NCBI GenBank assembly: GCA_009993955.1
Contig: JAACSL010000014.1
Location: forward strand, 44,674 to 108,673
Source: Paraglaciecola sp.
Lineage (GTDB): Bacteria; Pseudomonadota; Gammaproteobacteria; Enterobacterales; Alteromonadaceae
DNA: 64,000 nucleotides
Direction of reading: 5' to 3'
The notes beneath the pieces were generated by a model. It was not told where the DNA came from, did no database searches, and saw nothing but the letters and a program-made list of their open reading frames with translations. Shown here one piece after another: positions 47,861 through 58,430 of the stretch (position 1 is its first letter; each line of letters opens with the position of its first letter). The position numbers and the translations under genes are program-made.

Positions 47861-47901
47861 GGATACCCAATAGTACACAGTTTGGCACTTTTTGGGTATC
47901 C
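47861..47901. repeat. 10-bp inverted repeat between obgE and folA
   Basis: GGATACCCAA (47861-47870) is matched perfectly by TTGGGTATCC (47892-47901) across a 21-nt loop. It begins 11 bp after the obgE stop on the minus strand but lacks a T-run, so it could be a weak terminator, an mRNA-stabilising hairpin or a folA operator. Confidence 0.5.
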
Positions 47902-47911
47902 GCAGGAGGTT

Positions 47912-49087
<1,176 letters not shown>

Positions 49088-49190
49088 TTACTCAATACTT
49101 AATGGTTACGTTAACTGAACCAGTATAAACCGAATCTGGCTAGTTTGCCGATTCACTGCAATTCTGTGAGCCTGATTTATCGGGTTCCAA

Positions 49191-49217
49191 CAAAAAGCCC
49201 CGCAGAAGCGGGGCCTT
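49191..49217 (-). terminator. Terminator of the rplU-rpmA operon
   Basis: A 7-bp GC stem (arm GCCCCGC, AGAA-type loop) is followed on the minus strand by TTTTTG. It begins about 25 bp after the rpmA stop. Confidence 0.9.
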
Positions 49218-49240
49218 TCAAAACACTTAAGAATAATTAC

Positions 49241-49498
49241 TTATTCAGCAACTATGCTTACAAACTTACGGTTGTTTGGGCCTTTCACTTCAAATTGTAC
49301 TTTACCGTCAGATAAAGCGAATAAAGTGTGGTCTTTACCAATACCCATGTTAGTACCAGCGTGGAATTTAGTACCACGTTGACGAACAATGATGTTACCG
49401 GCTAAAACTGACTCGCCACCGAAACGCTTAACACCAAGACGTTTACTTTCTGAGTCACGGCCGTTGTTTGTACTACCACCAGCTTTTTTGTGTGCCAT
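49241..49498 (-). CDS. rpmA: 50S ribosomal protein L27
   Basis: Ribosomal protein at the peptidyl-transferase centre; the N-terminal [24 protein letters not shown] is diagnostic. Eighty-five residues is normal. It is encoded directly after rplU (16 bp) and followed by a strong terminator. Confidence 0.99.
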   Translation of the reverse strand: MAHKKAGGSTNNGRDSESKRLGVKRFGGESVLAGNIIVRQRGTKFHAGTNMGIGKDHTLFALSDGKVQFEVKGPNNRKFVSIVAE

Positions 49499-49514
49499 CT
49501 CTGCGAACTCCTAA

Positions 49515-49826
49515 TTAAGCGCTAATACCAGTGATTTTCACTTCCGTGAACCACTGACGATGCCCCATCTGTTTACGTGAATGTTTACGACGACGGAACT
49601 TGACGATAGTGACTTTGTCACCACGGCCATGAGTCACAACTTCAGCTGTCACTTTGCCACCAGAAACAAAAGGCATACCAATTTTAACATCGTCACCATT
49701 GCTCACCATCAAGATATCACCGAATTCTACTGACTCACCTGGAGCCACTTCGATTTTTTCTAGGCGAACGGTTTGGCCTTCAGCCACACGGTGTTGTTTA
49801 CCACCACTTTGGAAAACCGCGTACAT
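49515..49826 (-). CDS. rplU: 50S ribosomal protein L21
   Basis: Begins [26 protein letters not shown] and ends with the basic rRNA-binding [26 protein letters not shown]. One hundred three residues is normal. The track extends upstream to 49970 through the promoter; the true ATG is 49826. It is first in the rplU-rpmA operon, with a promoter at 49879-49907. Confidence 0.98.
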   Translation of the reverse strand: MYAVFQSGGKQHRVAEGQTVRLEKIEVAPGESVEFGDILMVSNGDDVKIGMPFVSGGKVTAEVVTHGRGDKVTIVKFRRRKHSRKQMGHRQWFTEVKITGISA

Positions 49827-49878
49827 ATTTAACTCCGCTCTGCGTTTCATAACGCTTATATTCAAAAACAGGGCGCGA

Positions 49879-49907
49879 ATTGTACGTGATGGCTTATTTT
49901 CAAGCAA
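49879..49907 (-). promoter_or_regulatory. rplU promoter with GC-rich discriminator
   Basis: Read on the minus strand, TTGCTT (49902-49907) and TACAAT (49879-49884) are 17 bp apart. The following TCGCGCCC is a GC-rich discriminator, typical of promoters under stringent (ppGpp/DksA) control. It lies about 50 bp before the rplU ATG. Confidence 0.7.
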
Positions 49908-49963
49908 GCCCAGATCGCAATTAATTTGGTTAAATTTGCCGCATTTTTTCACTCTCTGGTGCA

Positions 49964-49982
49964 ATGGCAATTAAATTGCCAT
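49964..49982. promoter_or_regulatory. 19-nt perfect palindrome between rplU and ispB promoters
   Basis: ATGGCAATTAAATTGCCAT reads the same on both strands around a central A. It lies between the divergent genes and immediately before a TTGACA that could be an ispB -35 box, so it may be an operator. Confidence 0.55.
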
Positions 49983-50070
49983 GTTGACACTGGATACTCC
50001 CCTTAAATTCTGTAGAATCCAAGCCTTACTTCATCATACCCAGTGCTTTTGTGAGCCTTTAAAATTGAGC

Positions 50071-51042
50071 ATGGAATTAGAACAAATACGTAATCTCGCC
50101 AATGCAGATATGTTGGCAGTGAATGAGTTAATTCAAGAGCAAGTTAACTCCGATGTCTCCCTGATCAATCAATTGGGATTTTACATCGTCAACAGTGGTG
50201 GCAAACGCTTGCGTCCATTACTCACTGTGTTGGCCGCTAGAGCAGTAAATATTCAAAATAATCAACACCATACATTGGCAGCCATCATTGAATTTATTCA
50301 CACAGCAACCTTATTACACGATGACGTGGTAGACGAATCTACCATGCGCAGAGGACGCGAAACGGCCAATGCGGTGTTTGGCAATCAAGCCAGCGTATTA
50401 GTCGGTGATTTTTTGTATACACGCTCTTTTCAAATGATGGTGAGTTTAAAACGCATGCGGGTCATGGAAATTTTATCCGATGCAACCAACGTGATCGCTG
50501 AAGGTGAGGTGCTGCAATTGATGAATTGCAACGACCCTAACACCAGCGAAGCGCAATACATGCAAGTCATTTACAGTAAAACTGCTCGATTGTTTGAAGC
50601 AGCAACGTTATTGGCGGCGGTGTTGACTGACCAGCCAGAAACTATAGAAATGGCGATGCAAGATTACGGCAAATATTTAGGGACGGCGTTTCAGTTGGTT
50701 GACGACATTCTAGATTACGCCGCAGATAGTGAAGAGATGGGTAAAAACGTGGGAGACGATTTAGCCGAAGGCAAACCCACGCTACCTTTGTTGTACGCCA
50801 TGTGGCATGGCACTGAAGCACAACAAACGCTGATCAAAACGGCTATTGAAACAGGCAATGGTATGGATAACTTTGCCGCTATTATGCAAGCCATGCAGGA
50901 TACAGGCTCTTTGGAATACACCAAAAAACAAGCCTTGTTAGCCGCCGATCAAGCGATAAAGGCACTGCAAATTATTCCTGATTCAGATTACAAACAAGCT
51001 TTGATTGGCTTGGCCCATATCGCGGTAGAACGGGCAGCGTAA
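50071..51042 (+). CDS. ispB: Octaprenyl diphosphate synthase
   Basis: Makes the C40 prenyl chain for ubiquinone and menaquinone. Both aspartate-rich motifs are intact (LLHDDVVDESTMRRG and QLVDDILDYAADSE). From ATG 50071 it is 323 residues, as in E. coli. The track start at 49981 runs into promoter DNA. It is divergent from rplU, the usual arrangement. Confidence 0.97.
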   Translation: MELEQIRNLANADMLAVNELIQEQVNSDVSLINQLGFYIVNSGGKRLRPLLTVLAARAVNIQNNQHHTLAAIIEFIHTATLLHDDVVDESTMRRGRETANAVFGNQASVLVGDFLYTRSFQMMVSLKRMRVMEILSDATNVIAEGEVLQLMNCNDPNTSEAQYMQVIYSKTARLFEAATLLAAVLTDQPETIEMAMQDYGKYLGTAFQLVDDILDYAADSEEMGKNVGDDLAEGKPTLPLLYAMWHGTEAQQTLIKTAIETGNGMDNFAAIMQAMQDTGSLEYTKKQALLAADQAIKALQIIPDSDYKQALIGLAHIAVERAA

Positions 51043-51077
51043 ACAGTTTCGAGTCTGCTTACGCTGTTTGTTATAGG

Positions 51078-52028
51078 TTATTTGGCGCCTAGGCGAACCG
51101 TACCACTCACCGTTGAAACATTGACCTTAGCGCTGCCACCGTTTAGCGAAAACTCTAACCAACGACTGGGTCCATATTTATCTTTTTGCATCTTGTGTTC
51201 AGACAGTTTGTTGACGATTGAGCCACCTGCATGGGTTTGAATATCAAAACGGGCTGAGAGGTCTGGCTGAAAGTATAATTCCACGGTGCCCCCCACCGTT
51301 GATGCGTTGACTTCGCCATTTTTTTGCAAAACCATCTTTGCTTCAATCGTGCCATTCACCGACTCTACATTCAGTTGGTGGATGGCGTTTAAGTTAAGAT
51401 CCATATTGCCGTTGACGGTTTCAGCTCTTAATTCTTGGCTTTCTGTTGAGACCGAAATGTTGCCATTGACGGTTTCATAACTGTCTTCTTTACCATGGGT
51501 ACTTCGCGAATTAATGTTTCCATTCACCGTTTCAACCCTCAGATCACCGGTCAAATTGCGTGCGGATATATTGCCATTAACTGAACTTAAACGAATGCGA
51601 CCATTAAGTTTATTGACATCAATACTGCCGTTGACCGTTGCTACATCACTACCACCCAGAACGTCGTTTAATTCGACGTCAGCATTCACCGCGCTATAAC
51701 TTACTTTGCTGTTGGCTGGCACCATTATTTGCAGATCATCACCTTGTTCTGACGACCAATTGTTCCAGTTATTGTTCCTCTTAACTTTGACCTTAACGAT
51801 AACTTCATCCCCGTCTCGTTCAAAAATAAACTTATCCGTGCGATCCCCTAAGGTACCCGATACCTTTACCTCATTTTTATCCCACACCGACACTTTTGCC
51901 TGCCCGTTGACGTGCTCGATACGCACGTAGCCATTGGCTTTTGCCTCCAGTGTTCTATCTATTTTTTCCTCAGCTAAACACTGCCATGTCAAACTTACTA
52001 AGGCTAAACCCATTATTAACTTATTCAT
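51078..52028 (-). CDS. Secreted DUF4097-type beta-repeat protein
   Basis: A signal peptide (IMGLALVSLTWQCLA) precedes a protein with a recurring core VNG motif about every 15-20 residues (TVNGSI, SVNGNI, TVNGNI, TVNGNI, TVNGNM, SVNGTI). This is the DUF4097 pattern, expected to form a beta-helix. From ATG 52028 it has 316 residues; the track start at 52073 adds an unlikely extension inside the anti-sigma gene. It is third in a sigma factor, anti-sigma-like and DUF4097 operon, so it is probably an envelope-stress or sensing output. Its molecular role is unknown. Confidence 0.85.
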   Translation of the reverse strand: MNKLIMGLALVSLTWQCLAEEKIDRTLEAKANGYVRIEHVNGQAKVSVWDKNEVKVSGTLGDRTDKFIFERDGDEVIVKVKVKRNNNWNNWSSEQGDDLQIMVPANSKVSYSAVNADVELNDVLGGSDVATVNGSIDVNKLNGRIRLSSVNGNISARNLTGDLRVETVNGNINSRSTHGKEDSYETVNGNISVSTESQELRAETVNGNMDLNLNAIHQLNVESVNGTIEAKMVLQKNGEVNASTVGGTVELYFQPDLSARFDIQTHAGGSIVNKLSEHKMQKDKYGPSRWLEFSLNGGSAKVNVSTVSGTVRLGAK

Positions 52029-52057
52029 TTTCACTACTCCAAGTTTGCTCGTAAGCG

Positions 52058-52549
52058 TTAAATTTGTGACCACTTTGGCGAATGAACGCGCTCAATTAAG
52101 CTAATTTGTTGCTGATATACATTTTGCAGTAAGCGCAGCAAAGCCATATTGTTTGGATCATTTTTAAGGGCGGCTTTGATGGCCAACGCTGCTTCATCCA
52201 ACTCATCTACCTGCTCCTGCCAATTTTGTGTAAGGGCGGGCTGATCTTTAAATTGCACCAGTAAAGCTTGTTTTTGCGCCTGATGTTGACTGGCTAATAG
52301 CGAGACCACATCTTCTTCATTTAAGCCAGATGGCTTAAAAGGCAGGCTTAGCCAAGCAATCAAGCCGAGTGCCGCAAAAGAAGCCGCGAGTAAATACACT
52401 TTTTGCCCGCCGTTTCTTTTCTCAACTGGCTGCGGCGTGTTTACCAAGGCCCGTTCGATACCCGGCCAGAGGTCTCTGTCAGGCTGTTTGTCACGAGGCA
52501 AAGATGCCAATTGCGCCGACAATTTTTGTTCAAATTCAGATTTATTCAT
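52058..52549 (-). CDS. Anti-sigma factor-like membrane protein
   Basis: From ATG 52549 it has 163 residues. The cytoplasmic N-terminus (FEQKLSAQLASLPRDKQPDRDLWPGIERAL) has the short helical look of proteobacterial anti-sigma proteins. One membrane segment (VYLLAASFAALGLIAWLSL) and a periplasmic helical part follow. The start overlaps the sigma-factor stop by 8 bp, so the two are made together. The ortholog family is not certain, but gene order and topology make sigma binding the most likely function. Confidence 0.78.
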   Translation of the reverse strand: MNKSEFEQKLSAQLASLPRDKQPDRDLWPGIERALVNTPQPVEKRNGGQKVYLLAASFAALGLIAWLSLPFKPSGLNEEDVVSLLASQHQAQKQALLVQFKDQPALTQNWQEQVDELDEAALAIKAALKNDPNNMALLRLLQNVYQQQISLIERVHSPKWSQI

Positions 52550-53108
52550 GTCCCATCCACTCATGTATTAACTGCTTCGCGCGATGAAATTGGGCTTTGC
52601 TTGAACCCACAGCCATATTGGTCATCTCAGCTATTTCTTCATGCCGATAGCCTTCTATGGCATGCAATACAAACACAATGCGCGCACGTTCCGGCAATCT
52701 CGCCACGTAGGTTTCTATATCCACCTCAGCACTTGAACCCTCTGCTATCTCATCAACCGCAACACTGTCTTCCAGATTGAGCATGCGATGCCACCAGCCA
52801 CGCTGTTTGCGCAAATACGAGATGGTGATATTACTGGTAACGGTGTGTAACCAGGTAGAAAACTTACTATCACCTTGGTAATTACCGATTTTTCGCCACA
52901 GTTGGATAAACACCTCTTGGGTAGCATCTTCCGCCAACATTTTATCGGCTGTCAGGCGATAGCAAAGCCCAAATACTTGTCCCACATATTGTTGGTACAA
53001 CTGGTGATAAGCCTGTTTGTCGCCGTTTTGTACGGCCTGAATCAACGTCATTTCAGTGTTTGAAACAAAACGGTGTTCATCAGCGACAACGTTTCCTTGG
53101 TTCGTCAA
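52542..53108 (-). CDS. ECF RNA polymerase sigma factor
   Basis: One hundred eighty-eight residues with region 2 (YHQLYQQYVGQVFGLCYRLTADKMLAEDATQEVFIQLWRKI, then FSTWLHTVTSNITISYLRKQR) and region 4 (LPERARIVFVLHAIEGYRHEEIAEMTNMAVGSSKAQFHRAKQLI). It is typical of group-IV sigma factors. The downstream overlapping anti-sigma-like gene is the likely regulator, and the DUF4097 gene a likely cotranscribed target. Confidence 0.94.
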   Translation of the reverse strand: MTNQGNVVADEHRFVSNTEMTLIQAVQNGDKQAYHQLYQQYVGQVFGLCYRLTADKMLAEDATQEVFIQLWRKIGNYQGDSKFSTWLHTVTSNITISYLRKQRGWWHRMLNLEDSVAVDEIAEGSSAEVDIETYVARLPERARIVFVLHAIEGYRHEEIAEMTNMAVGSSKAQFHRAKQLIHEWMGHE

Positions 53109-53184
53109 TTGTGTTTCTTCTTGATGTTGGTTAATAGGTTTGTCGCCGCGTCATTGGCTTTGGTTTAAAAGCTTAAAAAATATT

Positions 53185-54216
53185 TTATGTTTGAAGTCGT
53201 TGTTTGATGCGCCAGCGCAATTTTTCTACAGGATAGTCAATCCCGTGAATTGAAATATAGGCCAAACTGAAGGTCGCTAACAGAGTGGGTAACAGTACCC
53301 CAAATTTTTGTAGCGGGTTTAGAAGTAAGTTATCGCCGTATAAATAAAAGCTGAAAAAGGCCGCCAGCTGCCAATGGGCAAGATAAATGGGATAGCTGTA
53401 ATCGCCTATTTTTTTGTCTAACTTTTTAAGGCTACTTGAAGGACTAACATTGAGCAGCATCACAATAATCATGGCATTGATAATAAAGTTGGCGTAGTAA
53501 CTAAGCTCAAACACCGCTCCTGTGTGTGTGACACCAATGGCGGTATTTAAAATAAGTAATACTGACGCCACCGCCAGTAACTGATGGCTATTGTAAACCT
53601 GAACTACTGCACTCAACTTCCCTCGGTAATGGTAAACCAGTGCCCCCATTGAGAAGGGTAAACTGCCAGCAAAAAGTGTTTCATAACGATAGGCATAAGG
53701 ATGTGCCAGCCAATGTGTCAACACCATGTACATCACGCCACCCAAAAACCATAGCCAAGTAAGTGTTTTGAATCGAGATATACCTAGCGCTATCAGCAGG
53801 TAATACAACAACTCAACCGTGAGCGCCCATGTAGGAGGTGAAAGGCGGGGTTTTTGCTGGCCTGGAAATAAATCAGCAAAGATCATGCTTAGGTTTTGGA
53901 GCCAGCCACGGAATGAATCGGGTATCGTCAGCGCGGCATGAAATTGACGACTAAAATCTTCACCAATTAAACCTATAATAAGTAGCGACACCAACAGCAC
54001 AAACCAGTAAGTTGGAAACAAACGTAAAAAACGATTGAATGCGAAAGCCCGATAACCTTGCAGATGATACCCGTACGATTGGTGCATGATATGGGTCATT
54101 AAATAACCGCTTAAAATAAAAAAACCATGTACTGCATATTTACCAATGACGGGGATATCCAATAGGTGGTGAAAGACCACTACGAGCGCCAAAAAAGTGC
54201 GATAAAATCCAAACAT
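53185..54216 (-). CDS. Membrane acyltransferase (family 3, OafA-like)
   Basis: Inner-membrane O-acyltransferase of 343 residues with about ten hydrophobic segments. The N-terminal FYRTFLALVVVFHHL holds the conserved histidine, followed by VHGFFILSGYLMTHI and FNRFLRLFPTYWFVLLV. The family acetylates or succinylates cell-surface sugars, and the substrate is not predictable. No polysaccharide cluster is nearby, so it may act on a glycan, lipid or periplasmic glucan. Confidence 0.85.
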   Translation of the reverse strand: MFGFYRTFLALVVVFHHLLDIPVIGKYAVHGFFILSGYLMTHIMHQSYGYHLQGYRAFAFNRFLRLFPTYWFVLLVSLLIIGLIGEDFSRQFHAALTIPDSFRGWLQNLSMIFADLFPGQQKPRLSPPTWALTVELLYYLLIALGISRFKTLTWLWFLGGVMYMVLTHWLAHPYAYRYETLFAGSLPFSMGALVYHYRGKLSAVVQVYNSHQLLAVASVLLILNTAIGVTHTGAVFELSYYANFIINAMIIVMLLNVSPSSSLKKLDKKIGDYSYPIYLAHWQLAAFFSFYLYGDNLLLNPLQKFGVLLPTLLATFSLAYISIHGIDYPVEKLRWRIKQRLQT

Positions 54217-54433
54217 GTCCGACGTTTTCTAGGTATTGAAGGCTTAGGTTAATCCTATCGTATTTCGTTAGTTGATTAATGTTTTCTTTAGCCTGTCATA
54301 AAAAATGTTAGCTTGAACACTCGTTAACCTGTGTTTAAAAAAGTGCAACACCTCCACTAATAAACCTGTAACGAGGATTTCAGCTTGGTTGATAGACTGT
54401 TAAAATCAGCCGCGTTAATAAAAGTAAAATAGG

Positions 54434-55423
54434 TTGATAGCTATTGTGAAAAACAGACGAGCGCAATTCACAAATATGTTCAAGGCTTCTGTTTGGTTAT
54501 TGATGGTAACCGCTGTTAGGGTAGATGCTGAAGAAGGTGTGTTTGCCGACTATCAAAAACAACTCAACATTTCTGGCAAAATCATATCTACAGGCTCCGA
54601 TACCCTCGCTAATTTAATGTCGTTTTGGGGAGATGATTTCAAAGTTATGTACCCAAACGTTGAGTTTGAAATGCATTCTGAAGGCTCTGCAACTGCACCT
54701 CCAGCTTTGTTAACGGCCACAACCGATCTCGCACCAATGAGCCGGCGCATGTCAGATGATGAGCGTAATACATTTTTTCAACGATGGGGATATCTGCCAA
54801 CTGAGATAGCCGTTGCAGTGGACGCTGTTGCTTTATTTGTGCACCGCGATAATCCTTTACCTGCTATCACCCTCAATCAGTTGGCTGCTATCTTTTCTAA
54901 TACTGGAGACTGTATCCATCACGAAAAAATCACAACATGGGGAGCACTCGGCTTAGCGGATTCATGGTATTACAAACACATTGAAACTTACGGACGTAAT
55001 GCTGATTCGGGGTCATACAGTTTTTTCAAAGATGCCGTTTTATGCCAAAGTGAGTTTAACCATGATATGCAAAACTTACCTGGCTCGGGCTCAATAGTGC
55101 AAGCCGTGTCTTACAATCCTTATGCTATTGGATTTTCCGGAAGAGGTTATAAAACCTCGGGAGTAAGGACCTTGCCAATTTTGCTAGATGGCAAGGTAAC
55201 CCTACCGAGTGAACTCAACACTGCAGAGTGGGGCTATCCTCTTTCACGCTATCTGTATATTTATATAAACAAGGCTCCAGCTAAAGCTCTGACACCTCTT
55301 GTGCGTGAATTCATGGCCTATGTTTTGTCTATAGAAGGTCAAAAAACCGTAGAGCTTGATGGTTACGTTGCCATATCGGCTGACCTTGCCAACCAAAATA
55401 TAGAGTTGCTGGCAAAACCTTAA
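54434..55423 (+). CDS. PstS-like phosphate-type substrate-binding protein
   Basis: Periplasmic binding protein of the phosphate/PstS type. The N-terminal ISGKIISTGSDTLANLMSFWGDDFKVMYPNVEFEMHSEGSATAPPALL has the conserved anion-binding S/T-rich loops, and GRNADSGSYSFFKDAVL another. A signal peptide precedes it. Starts are uncertain: TTG 54434, GTG 54446 and ATG 54476 are in frame. There is no PstCAB transporter here, and it converges on a GGDEF-EAL gene (2 bp between stops). Whether it transports or senses is open. Confidence 0.85.
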   Translation: MIAIVKNRRAQFTNMFKASVWLLMVTAVRVDAEEGVFADYQKQLNISGKIISTGSDTLANLMSFWGDDFKVMYPNVEFEMHSEGSATAPPALLTATTDLAPMSRRMSDDERNTFFQRWGYLPTEIAVAVDAVALFVHRDNPLPAITLNQLAAIFSNTGDCIHHEKITTWGALGLADSWYYKHIETYGRNADSGSYSFFKDAVLCQSEFNHDMQNLPGSGSIVQAVSYNPYAIGFSGRGYKTSGVRTLPILLDGKVTLPSELNTAEWGYPLSRYLYIYINKAPAKALTPLVREFMAYVLSIEGQKTVELDGYVAISADLANQNIELLAKP

Positions 55424-55425
55424 TC

Positions 55426-58284
55426 TTATGTTGGGTGTGTGAGCATACTCAAAAACGGCATTGGTTTGGCAATGCCAAAGCCTTGAGCAAAATCAACACC
55501 AATTTCTCTGAGTAGTTGCTCAGTGGCTTCGTCACCAACAAATTCTGCGATAGTCTTTTTGCCCATACTTTTGGCTATCTCGTGAATGGCTCGTACCGTG
55601 GCTAAGTCACGTTTATCCTGACAAATATTTTTCACAAACGAACCATCAATTTTGACATAATCGACATTCATGTTTTTCAAATAGGTAAAAGACGACATTC
55701 CCGCGCCAAAATCATCTAATGAAAATTGGCAACCCAAGGCTCTGATGTCGTCAATCATGCTCCCAGCACTCACCAGGTTCCCCACTGCTGCTGTTTCCGT
55801 GATTTCAAAACACAGTTTTTCAACAGGCACAGTAGTTCGGCGTAGGCGTTGTATGATGGTTTTCAGTAAAGATGGAGAATTTAAACTGGCACCAGATAGA
55901 TTAATGGCGCACTTATCGAGCTTGGCGAGATGCTCAGGATGTCCTTCCAACAAATCCATCGTTTTATCAAACACCCAGTTATCAACGCGAGTCATCAAAC
56001 CATGGCGTTCAGCAACGGGTATAAACATCGCAGGACTGACCATCTGCCCCGTTTCATCAAACATTCTAAGTAGAATTTCATAGTTGTATTGATCACTGGA
56101 GTTACTCAGCGGTTTAATCGTTTGAAAATAAAGCTGCAGGTTGTGTTGATCAAGGGCACGTTGCAGTTGACCGAGGGTTTGCAATTCTTGACTTCTATAC
56201 TGCTCTTCAGAGTCACATTGTTGATAAACATAAAATTGGTTTCTGCCGTTATCTTTGGCTTTATAACAGGCATTGTCAGCGGCTTTGATTAAGCTAACTG
56301 CATCAAATGAATCGGCGCCAAAGTGCACAAGCCCGATGCTGGCACCCACATGGAATACTTTATCTTCCCAGAAAAAACGAAAGGCCGCGACATTATCGAG
56401 TATTGCCTGCACTGTCAGCTCGGCTTGTTTGCCGACGAGTTCCGTTAAAATCATGCAAAATTCATCGCCACCAATTCGTGCCAACACATCATGTTTGCCT
56501 AAGGTTTGCCCTAAAATGTTGGCAATGTTGTGCAGTAGTTGATCACCTGCATGGTGACCACAGGTGTCGTTTACCAATTTAAACTGATCCATGTCCACAT
56601 AACACAAGGTGGCTTGTTGAGTGGTATTAGCCATCTTACTTAAAAGTTGTTTTAATTTGCGGTCAAAAGCATAACGATTTAACAAACCGGTGAGCTGATC
56701 GTGGTTGGCTTGATAATAGATTTTCTCGCGTAGTTTCAAATCCTCAGTCACGTCTCGCCCAATGCCTTCGATGGCTATTAACGTACCCTTTTCATCAAAC
56801 ACAGGTGAGTCAGTGTACTCAATAAAAACCTCTTGTTGCATGGCGGATACATACGAGACAGTGTAAGGATTCGCACGCTCCCCCTGCAATTGTCGACGAC
56901 GAATATTAGTCATGTCTTTTGGTAGCTCAACGACATACTTCTGATAGTTTTGCTGAAAATCTTCAGTTTCATAACCAAGTATTTGTTTCACACTGCTGCT
57001 GATGTAAGTGACCTGTCCATTGGCCGCCATGGAATAAACAAAATGGCCATTTAAGCCATCACTTAAACGTCTGAACTTTGCTTCACTTTGTTGCAATTTC
57101 TGCTGGTAACGTTGTTCTTGAGTAATATCCCGAATTGTCATCGCTACACCATTGCCAGCTTTAACGACCTGTAACTTCAACCACTGATCTTCATTCGAGC
57201 GCGCCGTTTGGAGGGTTAATTCAAACGCCCTCCCAGTCTCACAAACGTGAATAATATCGGGTAAAACATGCTGAGCACGAATACTTTGGAGTTGTTGTTT
57301 TAAGCTAATGGATTTTGTGATGGGTAGCTTAATATCTAACATGGTTATCGCCACAGTATTGGCGTCAATCAATTCAAAATCTACCAACTCATTTGCGGCA
57401 TTAACTGGCGCTTGATAGACTAAAATGCTGTCGAGGGCCGCTTCACTGGCCGCTTGATAATAAAGCTGACTGCGGCTCAGTTTGTAGGCACTCTTAAGCT
57501 GCCAGAATAAAAACAGGCTAACTAAAAATGACATCATCAAGCCTGTCCAAAACAAAATATCCCCTAGTGGAAATGACTGTCTTGGGCTTTGAATATTGAG
57601 CAGCCATTGGCGATCGGCAAAGACAATCGGGTGGGCTAATACCGGACTGTTTGTATTCATTTGCCCGTGTTTTAACAGCACTACCTTGTTGTCGAATAGA
57701 GAAAAGTTGAATTGCGGGCCAATCAAATCCCCCATCATCACCACCAAAGTGGTATGGATATCAAAACTGGCAAGCACATAACCTAAATTTTCATTATTCG
57801 GATCAACTCTGAAGACATAAAAACTCAACAGTTCGCCATCGTGACGCAACGCAGTGGTATGCCCTGTAGTTGTCAGTTCGGCAGTATTGACGCCAAATTC
57901 TGCAATAGAGTGGCCAACGATAGAGCTTTGTTGTTGGGCTACTACTGTCCACTTTATTGTAAAATCCTTGGCTATCCACCACACATCAGCAATGCCAGGC
58001 AATACATTTTTCATGCTAGCAGCATGAGTGTGAAACCAATCTATTGGATTAGGGTGACGGTCAGGCCAGGAAATGACCAAATCATTTAACGCGCGAATTC
58101 GATCAGCAGAAAAAACTTCTAAAGTATTGCCAACCTGTTGCGCCACAGCCTTTGCCAACGCTGTGCGACGCTGTTCTTCTTGATGATTGAGTTTGTAGCG
58201 AAAAAATGAAAATAGCGTGAGTAGAACGAGAAAAACAATTAACGGCAGGTAATAATATTTCTGCTTAATATTGGAGTAACTCAT
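55426..58284 (-). CDS. Membrane sensor with PAS, GGDEF and EAL domains
   Basis: Cyclic di-GMP enzyme of 952 residues. It has an N-terminal membrane segment (LPLIVFLVLLTLFSFF), a ~230-residue periplasmic sensory domain and a second segment near 255-275 (ILFWTGLMMSFLVSLFLFW), then two PAS-like regions. The GGDEF domain has an intact LARIGGDEFCMIL. The EAL domain starts YEILLRM (Ile in place of Ala in EAL). Its later catalytic motifs are present (CFEITETAAV, SLDDFGAGMSSF, VKIDGSF, IAEFVGDE and QGFGIAKP). Either or both activities are plausible. It is unlinked to the neighbours except by convergence with the PstS-like gene. Confidence 0.93.
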   Translation of the reverse strand: MSYSNIKQKYYYLPLIVFLVLLTLFSFFRYKLNHQEEQRRTALAKAVAQQVGNTLEVFSADRIRALNDLVISWPDRHPNPIDWFHTHAASMKNVLPGIADVWWIAKDFTIKWTVVAQQQSSIVGHSIAEFGVNTAELTTTGHTTALRHDGELLSFYVFRVDPNNENLGYVLASFDIHTTLVVMMGDLIGPQFNFSLFDNKVVLLKHGQMNTNSPVLAHPIVFADRQWLLNIQSPRQSFPLGDILFWTGLMMSFLVSLFLFWQLKSAYKLSRSQLYYQAASEAALDSILVYQAPVNAANELVDFELIDANTVAITMLDIKLPITKSISLKQQLQSIRAQHVLPDIIHVCETGRAFELTLQTARSNEDQWLKLQVVKAGNGVAMTIRDITQEQRYQQKLQQSEAKFRRLSDGLNGHFVYSMAANGQVTYISSSVKQILGYETEDFQQNYQKYVVELPKDMTNIRRRQLQGERANPYTVSYVSAMQQEVFIEYTDSPVFDEKGTLIAIEGIGRDVTEDLKLREKIYYQANHDQLTGLLNRYAFDRKLKQLLSKMANTTQQATLCYVDMDQFKLVNDTCGHHAGDQLLHNIANILGQTLGKHDVLARIGGDEFCMILTELVGKQAELTVQAILDNVAAFRFFWEDKVFHVGASIGLVHFGADSFDAVSLIKAADNACYKAKDNGRNQFYVYQQCDSEEQYRSQELQTLGQLQRALDQHNLQLYFQTIKPLSNSSDQYNYEILLRMFDETGQMVSPAMFIPVAERHGLMTRVDNWVFDKTMDLLEGHPEHLAKLDKCAINLSGASLNSPSLLKTIIQRLRRTTVPVEKLCFEITETAAVGNLVSAGSMIDDIRALGCQFSLDDFGAGMSSFTYLKNMNVDYVKIDGSFVKNICQDKRDLATVRAIHEIAKSMGKKTIAEFVGDEATEQLLREIGVDFAQGFGIAKPMPFLSMLTHPT

Positions 58285-58376
58285 CCGAATTGTATCTCAA
58301 AACCGAAAGCTGCAGGCTGGCCATGATTTTATGACAATAATATGACAATTTATTGACAGGAAGAAATTTTTCCCCC

Positions 58377-58410
58377 ATATAAAAACACCGCCAGAAGGCG
58401 GTGTTTTGCG
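58377..58410 (-). terminator. Terminator of the rpsF-rpsR-rplI operon
   Basis: An 11-bp perfect stem (arm AAAACACCGCC, AGAA-type loop) is followed on the minus strand by TTTTTATAT. It begins about 20 bp after the rplI stop. Confidence 0.92.
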
Positions 58411-58430
58411 CAGTTGATGCAAGTAAACCC

